From Desulforadius tongensis (GTDB taxonomy: Bacteria; Bacillota; Desulfotomaculia; Desulfotomaculales; Desulfohalotomaculaceae): a stretch of DNA of 64,000 bases. Where the stretch lies: assembly GCF_016907915.1 (NCBI RefSeq), contig NZ_JAFBCW010000014.1, forward strand, positions 1 through 64,000. Direction: 5' to 3'. Shown in pieces: positions 50,228 through 58,405 of the stretch. The notes under the pieces are model-generated. The model was not told the origin of the DNA. It searched no databases and saw only the letters and a program-made list of their open reading frames with translations. The position numbers and the translations under genes are program-made. Numbering within the stretch: position 1 is the first letter of the stretch; each line of letters begins with the position of its first letter.

Positions 50228-52969
50228 TTATTTCCCGGCAGCTTCTTTAGCCTTTAGACCGGCCAGTACTTTTTCCGGCAAAGCCGGCAGTTCGGTGATG
50301 CGCACGCCGCAAGCGTTGTAAATGGCGTTAATGATGGAAGCATGGGGACTTGTCAGCGGCAGTTCGCCCACCCCGGAGGCACCAAAGGGGCCCAGTTCCC
50401 TGGGAGTTTCCACATAGATAATTTCAATGTTATCCGGGGCATCTTTAATGTACGGCAGGCCGCAGCCCACCAAAGTTGTGTGTTTCTTTAAATCTTCAAA
50501 GTCTTCGGAAAGGGCCAGGCCGATACCTTGAACCAATCCGCCGTAAATTTGGCCGTCCACCACCAGTTTGTTGGCGATTACCCCCACATCGGCGGCCACA
50601 GTCATTTTTACAACCTGGGTTTTTCCGGTGTTGGTATCCACTTCAACTTCAGACATGAAAACTGCGTACATGTAAGTGGGGAATGGGTTGCCCTGCCCGT
50701 TTTCATCACAGGCGGTACAAGGAGCAGCCCACTTGCCGTCGTAGCGCAGCGGGATATTTTCCGCCACCATTTCATCATAGGTCCTGTAAGTACCGTCATC
50801 TTTTTTCATGGCATTTAACAGCAGTTCACACCCGGCTTTAATGGCATTGCCCACCACAACCTGGGAACGACTGCCACCGGCGGGACCACCATTGGGACAA
50901 ACAGACATATCATTCAAAATAAGTTTAATCTGCTCCGGTTTAATCCCCAGGGGCCTCAATGCTTCGTGAGCGGTGGCCAAGCATCCCATGTCTGCCCCCT
51001 GGCCATGATCATGCCAGCAGGTGGCCACTGTAACACCATCTTTGGTCAGCTCCACCCAGCATTCCGCCGCATCGGGACCGTCCAAGCCGCAGCCGTAAAC
51101 ACCGATGCTCACTCCTACCCCCCGCTTCTTATCGGCGGTGGATTCCTTTTTAGCCCTTTCCAGTGCTTCCTGGTATTTGGGACGTATTTTGTCAATCAGC
51201 TCAGGCAGGCTGTAGACATCCGGCTCACATCCCGTGGGAGTGGTGTCACCGGGCCGGTAAACATTTTTATACCGCAGCTCCAGCGGATCCATACCCAATT
51301 TTTCAGCCAATTGGTCCATTAGAACTTCTGAGGCAAATTCACTTTGAGGCGAACCGTAAGCCCGGAAAGCGGAGCCCCAGGCATGGTTGGTACAAACTGT
51401 GCGGCCAAGACCCCGAATATTGGGAATGTTATACCCGGCACCGATAAACTGGGCCCCCCGGACGGTTAATAAATCGCCAAATTCGGAATAGGGACCATGG
51501 TCTACCGTCCAATCACTTTCCATGGCTAAAAGTTTACCTGCCTTATCGGCAGCAAACTTCAAGTTGATAAAGAACGGCGACCGCTTACCGGTATAAGTTA
51601 TCTGCTGGTACATGTTAAAGTTCAGGAAAACGGGCTTACCGGTAGCCATGCAGGCCACTCCCAATAAAGCCTCAATGGTGGGGCTGAATTTATAACCAAA
51701 GGTTCCCCCCGCCGGGTTCTGTACCAGAATCAATTTTTCCGGTTCAATGCCCAGTCCCGGTGCAATCATGGCGTGGTGAAGGTGTAAGCCGATGCTCTTG
51801 GAATGAATTACCAGCCGCCCCTCTTCATCATAGTACGCGAAACCAACGTCCGGCTCCATGGGCAGGTGGGGTTGGCGTCCCACATAGAAACTGTCTTCCA
51901 CCACCACGTCGGCCTTCTCCATAACCGGCTTGGTATCTTCGCCTTTTGCAATCTTTTGTTCGAAATAAACATTAGGGGTTCCGGGGTGAATTTCAATGGC
52001 ATCATCTGCCATCGCTGCCGGGGCACTCATATAAGCAGGCAGTTCTTCCAGCTCAACTTTAACTTTTTCCGCCGCTGCCCGGGCATTTTCTTCGGTATCA
52101 GCACAAACAATGGCAATGGCATCTCCATACTGGAATACCTTTTTGTCGCAAAGGATCGGCCTGTCCCAACCATCCCCTTTGTTGCTGGGGAAAGTAATCA
52201 AACCGGTAATGCGGTTTTTGCCCTTTACATCTTTATGGGTGAGAACCCTGTATACCCCAGGCATTTCCTCCGCTTCAGAAGTATCGATAGAAAGAATATT
52301 GGCGTGGGATACTTTGGCCTGAACCAACGCCAAATGCAGCTTTTCAAAGGGTAATTTATGGCCCAGGTCAGCACCGTAGTCAAGGGTACCGGTAACTTTG
52401 GCAATGGCAGAAGGCCGTGGTTGTTTAGTCCCCCATACCCTTCCTTCTTTGGGAAGTTTGTAAGCCAACTCTTCCTTGGTAATTTCACCGCGCAGTACCC
52501 GGGCAGCATCCATCACAGCATCCACCAGCGGCTTATAACCGGTGCAGCGGCAGGCATTGCGGTGTTTATGGAACCATTCCCGCACTTCCTCCCGTGTGGG
52601 GTTCGGATTGGTGTCCAATAAACCCTTGGCCGAAATAATAAAGCCGGGACTGCAGAAACCGCACTGGGCAGCACCGTGAACGGCCCATGCCAGCTGTATG
52701 GCGTGCAGATTATCCGGAGTACCCAAACCTTCAATGGTGGTAATATCGGCTCCGTCGGGAACTCTCTTCATCCGAGTAACGCAGGAGCGGATTACTTTCC
52801 CATTCATAATTACCGAGCAAGCACCGCATTGACCCCGGCCGCAGCCGACTTTGGTGCCGGTAAGTCCCAGCTGTTTGCGGATCACATCTGCCAAAGATGT
52901 TTCCGGGTTAACGATTACAGTTCTCGTTACCCCGTTGATGGTAATAACCTTTTTAAGCACCTTTTTCAC
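50228..52969 (-). CDS. mop: Molybdenum aldehyde oxidoreductase (Mop family)
   Basis: This single-chain 913-residue xanthine-oxidase-family enzyme oxidises aldehydes to acids. The N-terminal plant-type 2Fe-2S domain uses Cys 43, 48, 51 and 63. The second 2Fe-2S domain uses Cys 103, 106, 140 and 142 (CGFC, CRC). The molybdopterin domains carry GGTFGYKFSP, GSAFRAYGSPQSEFA and the catalytic Glu at 869 in GASGVGELPLT, the same number as in the Desulfovibrio gigas enzyme. There is no FAD domain, so electrons must leave through a partner, probably the flavin/Fe-S protein encoded next. The cofactor should be molybdopterin cytosine dinucleotide. It is the second gene after the Moco riboswitch. Confidence 0.93.
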   Translation of the reverse strand: MKKVLKKVITINGVTRTVIVNPETSLADVIRKQLGLTGTKVGCGRGQCGACSVIMNGKVIRSCVTRMKRVPDGADITTIEGLGTPDNLHAIQLAWAVHGAAQCGFCSPGFIISAKGLLDTNPNPTREEVREWFHKHRNACRCTGYKPLVDAVMDAARVLRGEITKEELAYKLPKEGRVWGTKQPRPSAIAKVTGTLDYGADLGHKLPFEKLHLALVQAKVSHANILSIDTSEAEEMPGVYRVLTHKDVKGKNRITGLITFPSNKGDGWDRPILCDKKVFQYGDAIAIVCADTEENARAAAEKVKVELEELPAYMSAPAAMADDAIEIHPGTPNVYFEQKIAKGEDTKPVMEKADVVVEDSFYVGRQPHLPMEPDVGFAYYDEEGRLVIHSKSIGLHLHHAMIAPGLGIEPEKLILVQNPAGGTFGYKFSPTIEALLGVACMATGKPVFLNFNMYQQITYTGKRSPFFINLKFAADKAGKLLAMESDWTVDHGPYSEFGDLLTVRGAQFIGAGYNIPNIRGLGRTVCTNHAWGSAFRAYGSPQSEFASEVLMDQLAEKLGMDPLELRYKNVYRPGDTTPTGCEPDVYSLPELIDKIRPKYQEALERAKKESTADKKRGVGVSIGVYGCGLDGPDAAECWVELTKDGVTVATCWHDHGQGADMGCLATAHEALRPLGIKPEQIKLILNDMSVCPNGGPAGGSRSQVVVGNAIKAGCELLLNAMKKDDGTYRTYDEMVAENIPLRYDGKWAAPCTACDENGQGNPFPTYMYAVFMSEVEVDTNTGKTQVVKMTVAADVGVIANKLVVDGQIYGGLVQGIGLALSEDFEDLKKHTTLVGCGLPYIKDAPDNIEIIYVETPRELGPFGASGVGELPLTSPHASIINAIYNACGVRITELPALPEKVLAGLKAKEAAGK

Positions 52970-53012
52970 CTCTCCCTTGTTTTGATAATCTTAAATTTTA
53001 AGTTGTTATTTT

Positions 53013-53030
53013 AAATACACCGGTGTATTT
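53013..53030. promoter_or_regulatory. Perfect 18-bp palindrome upstream of mop
   Basis: AAATACACCGGTGTATTT is a perfect inverted repeat without a loop, 44 bases before the mop start codon and in the 126-base gap after the MoeA-like gene. The lack of a loop points to a protein-binding operator more than an RNA hairpin. The regulator is unknown. Confidence 0.45.
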
Positions 53031-53095
53031 TCCAACCACATACTCAAATTTATGTCTATAAAAGCCTTCCTACTCTTGGCCTTCAAATTTCGAAA

Positions 53096-54121
53096 TCAAC
53101 TTCCCTTACCAAAACCGCAATCCGGGTAACGGCATTCTTTACAGTTGATACACAAGCCTCCATGGGCCAGGTGAACAATATCTTTACGGGTTAACCTTTC
53201 CCCTGCCAGTATGCGTGCTATAACCAGATCGAAAATGCTGGCCCTGTAATACATCACGCAGCCGGGCAGACCAAGTATCGGTACATTACCAATATAAGCC
53301 AGCATAAACATCGCCCCGGGCAGTGTGGGAGCACCATAGGTAACTATGTCTCCACCGGCAGCTTTGATGCCCGCGGGAGAAACATCGTCAGGGTCCACCG
53401 ACATACCACCGGTGACGGTAATTACTTCGGCTCCAGCGGCAAGAAAATCATTAATTGCCGCTACAATCATCTCGATACTGTCGGATACAAACTTCTGCCC
53501 GATAACCTCGCTGCCAAGTTCTTTCATTTTTTGGCGTATAACCGCTCCAAACCTATCTTCAATTCTCCCGTTATATACTTCACTTCCGGTGGTTACTATA
53601 CCCACCCTGCAGCACTTAATGGGTTTAACTTCTACAATTGGGTAATTATTTCGACATATTTCCTCAATATTCCGAATTTTATCATCCTTAATCACCAGGG
53701 GAATAATTCTAGTACCGGCTATGTTTTTGCCCTTACTAACTATTTGGTTGGAATGTAAAGTAGCAAACATCACTTCATCTACGAAATTAATTTCATACAG
53801 CGCTTCTATGTTGATTTTCAGCAGTCCGGTATGTGCCGCAATTAAATTCACCTTGCCTTCACCGGGCTCGGTCAGCGTTACCCCGGAACCGGCAGCAGCT
53901 TTGGCTATTCTAACGGCAGCTTCATTTTCATGAACCATCCCGTCGCTCAAGTCCAGCACATACAGGTGCTCTTTGCCAATATCCAGTAGCCTGGGTATAT
54001 CTTCTTCCCGAACGATATGTCCCTTTTTAAATGCTCTGCCTTTAAACTTTCCCGGTATTATCTGCGTAACATCATGGCAAAGAACCGTTCCAACGGCCTC
54101 CCGCACGGGTAAGACTTTCAT
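53096..54121 (-). CDS. Molybdopterin-binding MoeA/MoaB-like protein with Cys-rich tail
   Basis: This protein of about 341 residues resembles molybdopterin-binding proteins: an N-terminal region like MoeA domain I (MKVLPVREAVGTVLCHDVTQI), then the MPT-binding domain (VGIVTTGSEVYNGRIEDRF, VTGGMSVDPDDVSPAGI, PGAMFMLAYI, ILGLPGC). The tail ends CINCKECRYPDCGFGKG, a C-x2-C-x2-C-x4-C pattern that could bind iron-sulfur or zinc. ATG 54121 follows AAAGAGGGTG; the ATG 24 bases upstream is less well placed. It is directly controlled by the Moco riboswitch and precedes mop, fitting a role in metal insertion into or delivery of the cofactor. Confidence 0.85.
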   Translation of the reverse strand: MKVLPVREAVGTVLCHDVTQIIPGKFKGRAFKKGHIVREEDIPRLLDIGKEHLYVLDLSDGMVHENEAAVRIAKAAAGSGVTLTEPGEGKVNLIAAHTGLLKINIEALYEINFVDEVMFATLHSNQIVSKGKNIAGTRIIPLVIKDDKIRNIEEICRNNYPIVEVKPIKCCRVGIVTTGSEVYNGRIEDRFGAVIRQKMKELGSEVIGQKFVSDSIEMIVAAINDFLAAGAEVITVTGGMSVDPDDVSPAGIKAAGGDIVTYGAPTLPGAMFMLAYIGNVPILGLPGCVMYYRASIFDLVIARILAGERLTRKDIVHLAHGGLCINCKECRYPDCGFGKGS

Positions 54122-54199
54122 AATAACACCCTCTTTCTTTGACATCAGTTAAATATTAAACAGCATTATTGCCCCCTTTTCCGGCATACTGAAAATAAA

Positions 54200-54237
54200 A
54201 AGCCAAGGTGCGGTATAAAGCAACAGCACCTTGGCTT
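54200..54237 (-). terminator. Terminator of the Moco riboswitch expression platform
   Basis: AAGCCAAGGTGC and GCACCTTGGCTT form a perfect 12-bp stem, followed on the minus strand by TTTTATTTTC. It sits between the Moco aptamer and the MoeA-like gene, so cofactor binding would decide premature termination. Confidence 0.9.
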
Positions 54238-54260
54238 AAATTAACAGCAAGAATAACTGC

Positions 54261-54352
54261 GCTCCTTTCCACACCGGGAGGCTTACCGGTTTCCCTGTAA
54301 ACCCTAACGGCCTTACAGTCATAGCTAAACCTTAGACTGTTAGGCTCGGAGC
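54261..54352 (-). promoter_or_regulatory. Moco (molybdenum cofactor) riboswitch aptamer
   Basis: The minus-strand RNA starts GCUCCGAGCC and ends GGAGC (closing stem GCUCC/GGAGC). Inside are the conserved AAACCGGUAAGCCUCCC block and two further hairpins (UAACAGUCU/GACUGU; CCGUUAGGG). This matches the Moco RNA motif known upstream of molybdate transport, Moco synthesis and Mo-enzyme genes. It lies before a MoeA-like gene and mop, the expected targets, with a terminator directly downstream. Confidence 0.85.
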
Positions 54353-54528
54353 ATTATTTACAACCCTTATTCTTTCATTTCAACCAGTTTAAACTTGGTC
54401 TTACAGTTAATTAACTAAACTTCACCTTAATTTTATTCCCCTCAGCAACAGTTAGTCAATACAAAAAAATCGATATATTTTTTCTTTTTCCGCAATTTAC
54501 AACTTTTTCAGGTTAGTTGAAAAAGAAA

Positions 54529-54560
54529 AAAGTTACCATACTATGTAGTGTGGTAACTTT
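54529..54560 (-). terminator. Terminator after the chemoreceptor gene
   Basis: AAAGTTACCA pairs with TGGTAACTTT, with an inner AC/GT pair, followed on the minus strand by TTCTTTTTC. It is seven bases after the stop codon. Confidence 0.85.
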
Positions 54561-54566
54561 AAAACT

Positions 54567-55442
54567 TTAGTCATTAAAATTTCTAACCAATTGTTCCATT
54601 TGCAAATTTATTTCGGTTAACTGGGTGGTCATTTCTTCTAGAGCATTTGTCTGCTTTTGTACATAATTAGAATTCCTACCGATGGATTCTGATATTTTAT
54701 TAAAAAAATCTTTAATTTCCATAATTACCCTGGTGGTTTCCTCTACAGATTTGGCACTGGAATTAGCCATTTTACGAATTTCGGTAGCTACCACTCCAAA
54801 CCCCCTGCCGTGGTCACCGGCCCGGGCTGCTTCAATGGCTGCGTTTAATCCCAGCAGGTTACTGCGAACAGCTATTTCTTCAATAGCCTCCAGGATGGAA
54901 TTTACCTGCTCCATTTTAGCTTTCGCCTGGCCAGCCATTTCAGCCATCTCACTGCTGCTGGAAGCTATGTGTTGGGCGGAGGCAGACAGTTCTTGGATAG
55001 AAGCGGTAGCTTCTTCCACCCGGGAATAGACCTCTTGAGCAGCCTGGCTGACATTATCAGCAGTTAACTCCTGAACAATCTTCGATTCTACAATCCTTAT
55101 ACCAATCCGGGCTATGGGTTTATTTTTGTTGGGGTCACCGGATATACCCAATCCGGCTATTCTCTGCCCGTTAAATACAATGGGTGCCGTATAACCGGGG
55201 CGCACCCCGCTGAGATGCTTGCAGTCTTCCTCGGTGATAAATGCCTCATCAATTTCACCGGCCAATAACTTTTTAGCGCCCTCGTGAACCGTTCCCCGCC
55301 TTTCCGGTTGTGTGGTGACAATAATCACACCACCCCTACCCATGATGTGTACGTCTTCACCTGTCTCCTCGGATATTATTTGAACAACATCAGGACCGAT
55401 TCGCTCTAAAATCTTGTACAGATTATCATCGGAATAAGACAT
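54567..55442 (-). CDS. Soluble chemoreceptor with a sugar-diacid-recognition-like sensor
   Basis: This 291-residue protein has no membrane segment. Residues 1-115 resemble the CdaR-type diacid recognition domain ([56 protein letters not shown]). Residues 120-291 are a methyl-accepting signalling helix pair with the hairpin tip ([28 protein letters not shown]). It should signal to CheA/CheW from the cytoplasm in response to an internal organic acid. It stands alone with its own terminator next to the mop operon, whose product is a carboxylic acid; a link is speculative. Confidence 0.85.
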   Translation of the reverse strand: MSYSDDNLYKILERIGPDVVQIISEETGEDVHIMGRGGVIIVTTQPERRGTVHEGAKKLLAGEIDEAFITEEDCKHLSGVRPGYTAPIVFNGQRIAGLGISGDPNKNKPIARIGIRIVESKIVQELTADNVSQAAQEVYSRVEEATASIQELSASAQHIASSSSEMAEMAGQAKAKMEQVNSILEAIEEIAVRSNLLGLNAAIEAARAGDHGRGFGVVATEIRKMANSSAKSVEETTRVIMEIKDFFNKISESIGRNSNYVQKQTNALEEMTTQLTEINLQMEQLVRNFND

Positions 55443-55610
55443 ATAATTATACCACCTTTAGTACTCTAAAATACTTTTAAAATTTATATTATTATGTAAT
55501 ATATTCGATAAAATTCGAGATAAAAAGCAAAAATCCCTGCTAAATATCTTAAGATTTTAACCTTTCCCCTATTTTTGAATTATTTAAAACCTCCCCTAGG
55601 CAAAAAATAA

Positions 55611-55630
55611 AGAGAGGTGACTCCCCCTCT
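55611..55630 (-). terminator. Terminator after metE
   Basis: On the minus strand AGAGG pairs with CCTCT across a short loop and is followed by TTATTTTTTGCC. A second perfect hairpin, CCGGCAGA-aa-TCTGCCGG (55635-55652), lies just before it and may assist. The remaining sequence up to 55690 is non-coding. Confidence 0.7.
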
Positions 55631-55689
55631 ATTTCCGGCAGAAATCTGCCGGCCACTCAACAGTGGACAGCAGTATATTTAGATTAATA

Positions 55690-57987
55690 TTAACCTTTAA
55701 ATTTAAGCCTTATTTTTTGGGCTGCATTAACCATATTTTTTAAGCTGGGTACCGTTTCCGCCATATCCCTGGTTTTTAATCCACAATCCGGATTTACCCA
55801 AACCTTATTTATATCAAGTTTTTGGCTGATTTTTAATAGTATCTCTTCAATCTCTTTTTCTTTTGGTATTCTGGGCGAATGAATATCATATACTCCCGGT
55901 CCAACTTCCTGGCTGTAGTTATGTTCTTTTAATGTATCCAATAAAGACAAATCTGATTTTGCCGCTTCAAAAGAAATTACATCTGCATCCATCGCTTCTA
56001 TCTCTTTAATGATATCAGCAAATTCACTATAGCACATGTGGGTGTGTATTTGAGTTTCGGGTTTAACTGAAGAATGAACAAATCTGAAAGATTTTATCGC
56101 CCAGTCCAAATAGTCTTTTTGCCAATCTTCTTTTCGTAATGGTAGTTTCTCTCTCAGTGCAGCTTCATCTATTTGTATGATTTTTATTCCTGCCGCTTCT
56201 AAATCCATTACTTCCTCTTTTATCGCCAAAGCAATTTGAAATGCTATCTCTTTCAAACTGATATCTTCCCTGGGGAACGACCAGTTCAGTATGGTGATTG
56301 GACCGGTAAGCATTCCTTTTACAGGTTTTTCGGTCAAACTTTGAGCATATTTAATCCACTCCACAGTTATGGGCTTCTCTCTCTTGACATCTCCAAATAT
56401 AATGGGCGGTTTTACACATCTTGTACCATAAGACTGTACCCATCCATTTTCTGTAAATAAAAAGCCCGCTAGATTTTCCCCAAAATATTCCACCATATCA
56501 TTTCTTTCAAATTCACCGTGAACCAGTACATCCAGTCCTATTTCCTCTTGTAATTCAATTACTTCCCGGATCTTTTCTTTTATTTTCTGCCTGTATTCTG
56601 TTAAAGTTATTTCACCTTTCTTATACGCCCTTCTCAACTTCCTTACTTCGCTGGTTTGAGGAAAAGATCCTATTGTAGTGGTGGGAAGAAAAGGTAGTTT
56701 TAAAATCTCCTGCTGTTTTTTAATCCTCTCATCAAAGGAAGGTTTTCTTATAAAATCCTCATCTTTAATATTATTTATTTTCGTTCTTACATCTTCAAAG
56801 TAAAACTCTTTATTAGTAATTTTTTCTTTCTTTATTTGGGCATTTTTAATAAATTTCTTATTAACTAAATAATTTCCTTCTTGAAGTAATTCTCTCAGTT
56901 CTGATAACTCAGTTAATTTTTCTTCTGCAAAAGCCAGCTGCTGTTTATATTTTTCTGCTATCTTTACTTCTCCTTTTAAGGTATAGGGAACATGCAGCAG
57001 GGAACATGAAGTATTTAAAACCACCCGGTCTTTATTTACATATTTAAATACCGTCTGCAATTTCTCCATAGTTTGCCGGTAATTATTCCGCCAAATGTTT
57101 TTACCATTTATAAGCCCTGCAAATAACAATTTGTCCCCGGGAAAACCATACTGCGCTATTAGCTCAATGTTCTTTTCCCCTTCTACCAAATCAAGGGCTA
57201 CAGCATCAAAATTTAAAGAAACTATTTCTTTATAAATATCTCTTATATCTCCAAAGTAAGTTTGTAATATAACCTTTACTTTCCCTTTTTGGGGTAAAAG
57301 TTTTTCATACATCCTTACAAAATTATTAATATCTTCACCGGTTAGATCCATAACAATCTTAGGCTCATCTATTTGGACAAACTCAACGGCTAACTCATTT
57401 AGTATATTAAAAATATGTTCATAAACCCTTAATATTTGATCACAATAGTCAAAATATTTTTTTCCCGCCGCTTTAATTTTGGCTAATTTTAAAAAGGTAA
57501 AGGGCCCAATTAAGACCGGTTTTGTTTTAATTCCCAATTCAAGTGCCTCTTGATACTCGTCAAAAACTTTACTGCTGTTCAGTTTGAACTCTACGCCGTC
57601 TTCAATTTCAGGCACAACATAGTGATAGTTTGTGTTAAACCACTTTTTCATTTCCAAGGCCTTAACATCGTATTTTTCATCTTGATATCCCCGGGCCATG
57701 GCAAAACAGGTGTCTAACTGATCCAAACCAATTTCTTTGTACCTGTTGGGTACAGCATTTAACATCAAGGCCGTGTCCAGAAAGGTATCATAAAAAGAAA
57801 AATCATTTGAAGAAATTAAATCAATACCTTTCTCCTTTTGCACCTGCCAATGGATTTTTCGCAGTTTTTTCGCTTCGGCCAGTAAATCTTCTTTAGGTAC
57901 ATGGCCTTTAAAATACCCTTCTACTACTTTTTTTAATTCTCTCCGGGCACCTATTCTCGGGTACCCTACCACTGACAATGCTACCAT
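55690..57987 (-). CDS. metE: Cobalamin-independent methionine synthase
   Basis: This 765-residue enzyme transfers a methyl group from methyltetrahydropteroyl-polyglutamate to homocysteine. Both barrels are present: the N-terminal half starts VVGYPRIGARRELKK, and the catalytic half has TTIGSFPQTSEVRKLR, HGEFERNDMVEYFGE, MLTGPITILNWSFPRED, the zinc ligands His and Cys in HTHMCYSEF, and the late Cys in VNPDCGLKTRD. AAAGGAGGA precedes the ATG. The gene is under a cobalamin riboswitch, the usual logic that shuts off this slow enzyme when B12 (for MetH) is available. Confidence 0.95.
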   Translation of the reverse strand: MVALSVVGYPRIGARRELKKVVEGYFKGHVPKEDLLAEAKKLRKIHWQVQKEKGIDLISSNDFSFYDTFLDTALMLNAVPNRYKEIGLDQLDTCFAMARGYQDEKYDVKALEMKKWFNTNYHYVVPEIEDGVEFKLNSSKVFDEYQEALELGIKTKPVLIGPFTFLKLAKIKAAGKKYFDYCDQILRVYEHIFNILNELAVEFVQIDEPKIVMDLTGEDINNFVRMYEKLLPQKGKVKVILQTYFGDIRDIYKEIVSLNFDAVALDLVEGEKNIELIAQYGFPGDKLLFAGLINGKNIWRNNYRQTMEKLQTVFKYVNKDRVVLNTSCSLLHVPYTLKGEVKIAEKYKQQLAFAEEKLTELSELRELLQEGNYLVNKKFIKNAQIKKEKITNKEFYFEDVRTKINNIKDEDFIRKPSFDERIKKQQEILKLPFLPTTTIGSFPQTSEVRKLRRAYKKGEITLTEYRQKIKEKIREVIELQEEIGLDVLVHGEFERNDMVEYFGENLAGFLFTENGWVQSYGTRCVKPPIIFGDVKREKPITVEWIKYAQSLTEKPVKGMLTGPITILNWSFPREDISLKEIAFQIALAIKEEVMDLEAAGIKIIQIDEAALREKLPLRKEDWQKDYLDWAIKSFRFVHSSVKPETQIHTHMCYSEFADIIKEIEAMDADVISFEAAKSDLSLLDTLKEHNYSQEVGPGVYDIHSPRIPKEKEIEEILLKISQKLDINKVWVNPDCGLKTRDMAETVPSLKNMVNAAQKIRLKFKG

Positions 57988-57994
57988 CTTAAAA

Positions 57995-58051
57995 TTCCTC
58001 CTTTAAAATTATTTGGAGGAAATAGACACAATTATATTAAATTGTCTCTAT
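57995..58051 (-). promoter_or_regulatory. metE expression platform: Shine-Dalgarno-sequestering hairpin
   Basis: On the minus strand TTCCTCC (complement 58015-58021) pairs with the metE ribosome binding site GGAGGAA (complement 57995-58001) across 13 bases. Just upstream a second strong hairpin (58022-58051, ATAGAGACAATT/AATTGTGTCTAT) could compete. This arrangement fits control of translation initiation by the cobalamin aptamer upstream. Confidence 0.65.
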
Positions 58052-58082
58052 CTCCATCTTCTCACCCAAAGAATGAGATATT

Positions 58083-58253
58083 GTTATAAGGCAGGTCTCC
58101 TGGCTTCTCTTCAACCTACTTTCTTTCCCTTCCCATCTTCCAGTGAAGACAGTGGATTATGAAAGATTTCGTCAGAGTTACAGTAGTGGGGGCTGCTCAG
58201 GATTTGCACCTGATTCCCTATTATCCCAACCTAAAAGAAGGGCACCTTATAAC
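58083..58253 (-). promoter_or_regulatory. Cobalamin riboswitch aptamer
   Basis: The minus strand reads GGUUAUAAGGUGCC, GGGAAUCAGGUGCAAAUCC, UGAGCAGCCCCC, CACUG...GAAG and GAAGCCAGGAGACCUGCC, ending CCUUAUAAC. These are the conserved boxes of the B12-box aptamer with its closing P1 stem (GUUAUAAGG/CCUUAUAAC). It lies upstream of metE. Confidence 0.95.
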
Positions 58254-58333
58254 CATGTGGTAACATGTAAGATAATTTTTAATGCATTCACACGGGATTG
58301 TCAAGACTTTTTAATCAAAAGCCGCAAAAAATC

Positions 58334-58367
58334 AACCCACCAATCGCATTACTGCAAAAGGTGGGTT
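58334..58367 (-). terminator. Terminator after the TAXI-TRAP operon
   Basis: AACCCACC and GGTGGGTT pair perfectly and are followed on the minus strand by GATTTTTTG. It lies about 40 bases after the permease stop, between that operon and the metE riboswitch. Confidence 0.75.
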
Positions 58368-58405
58368 TTCCTTTATAAATGTCAAGCCACCCCTAGGGTA
58401 TGAGA

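Noticed and set aside
51803-52354. Plus-strand open frame of 183 codons
   Set aside because: It is antisense to mop; its composition is explained by the codon use of the opposite strand.
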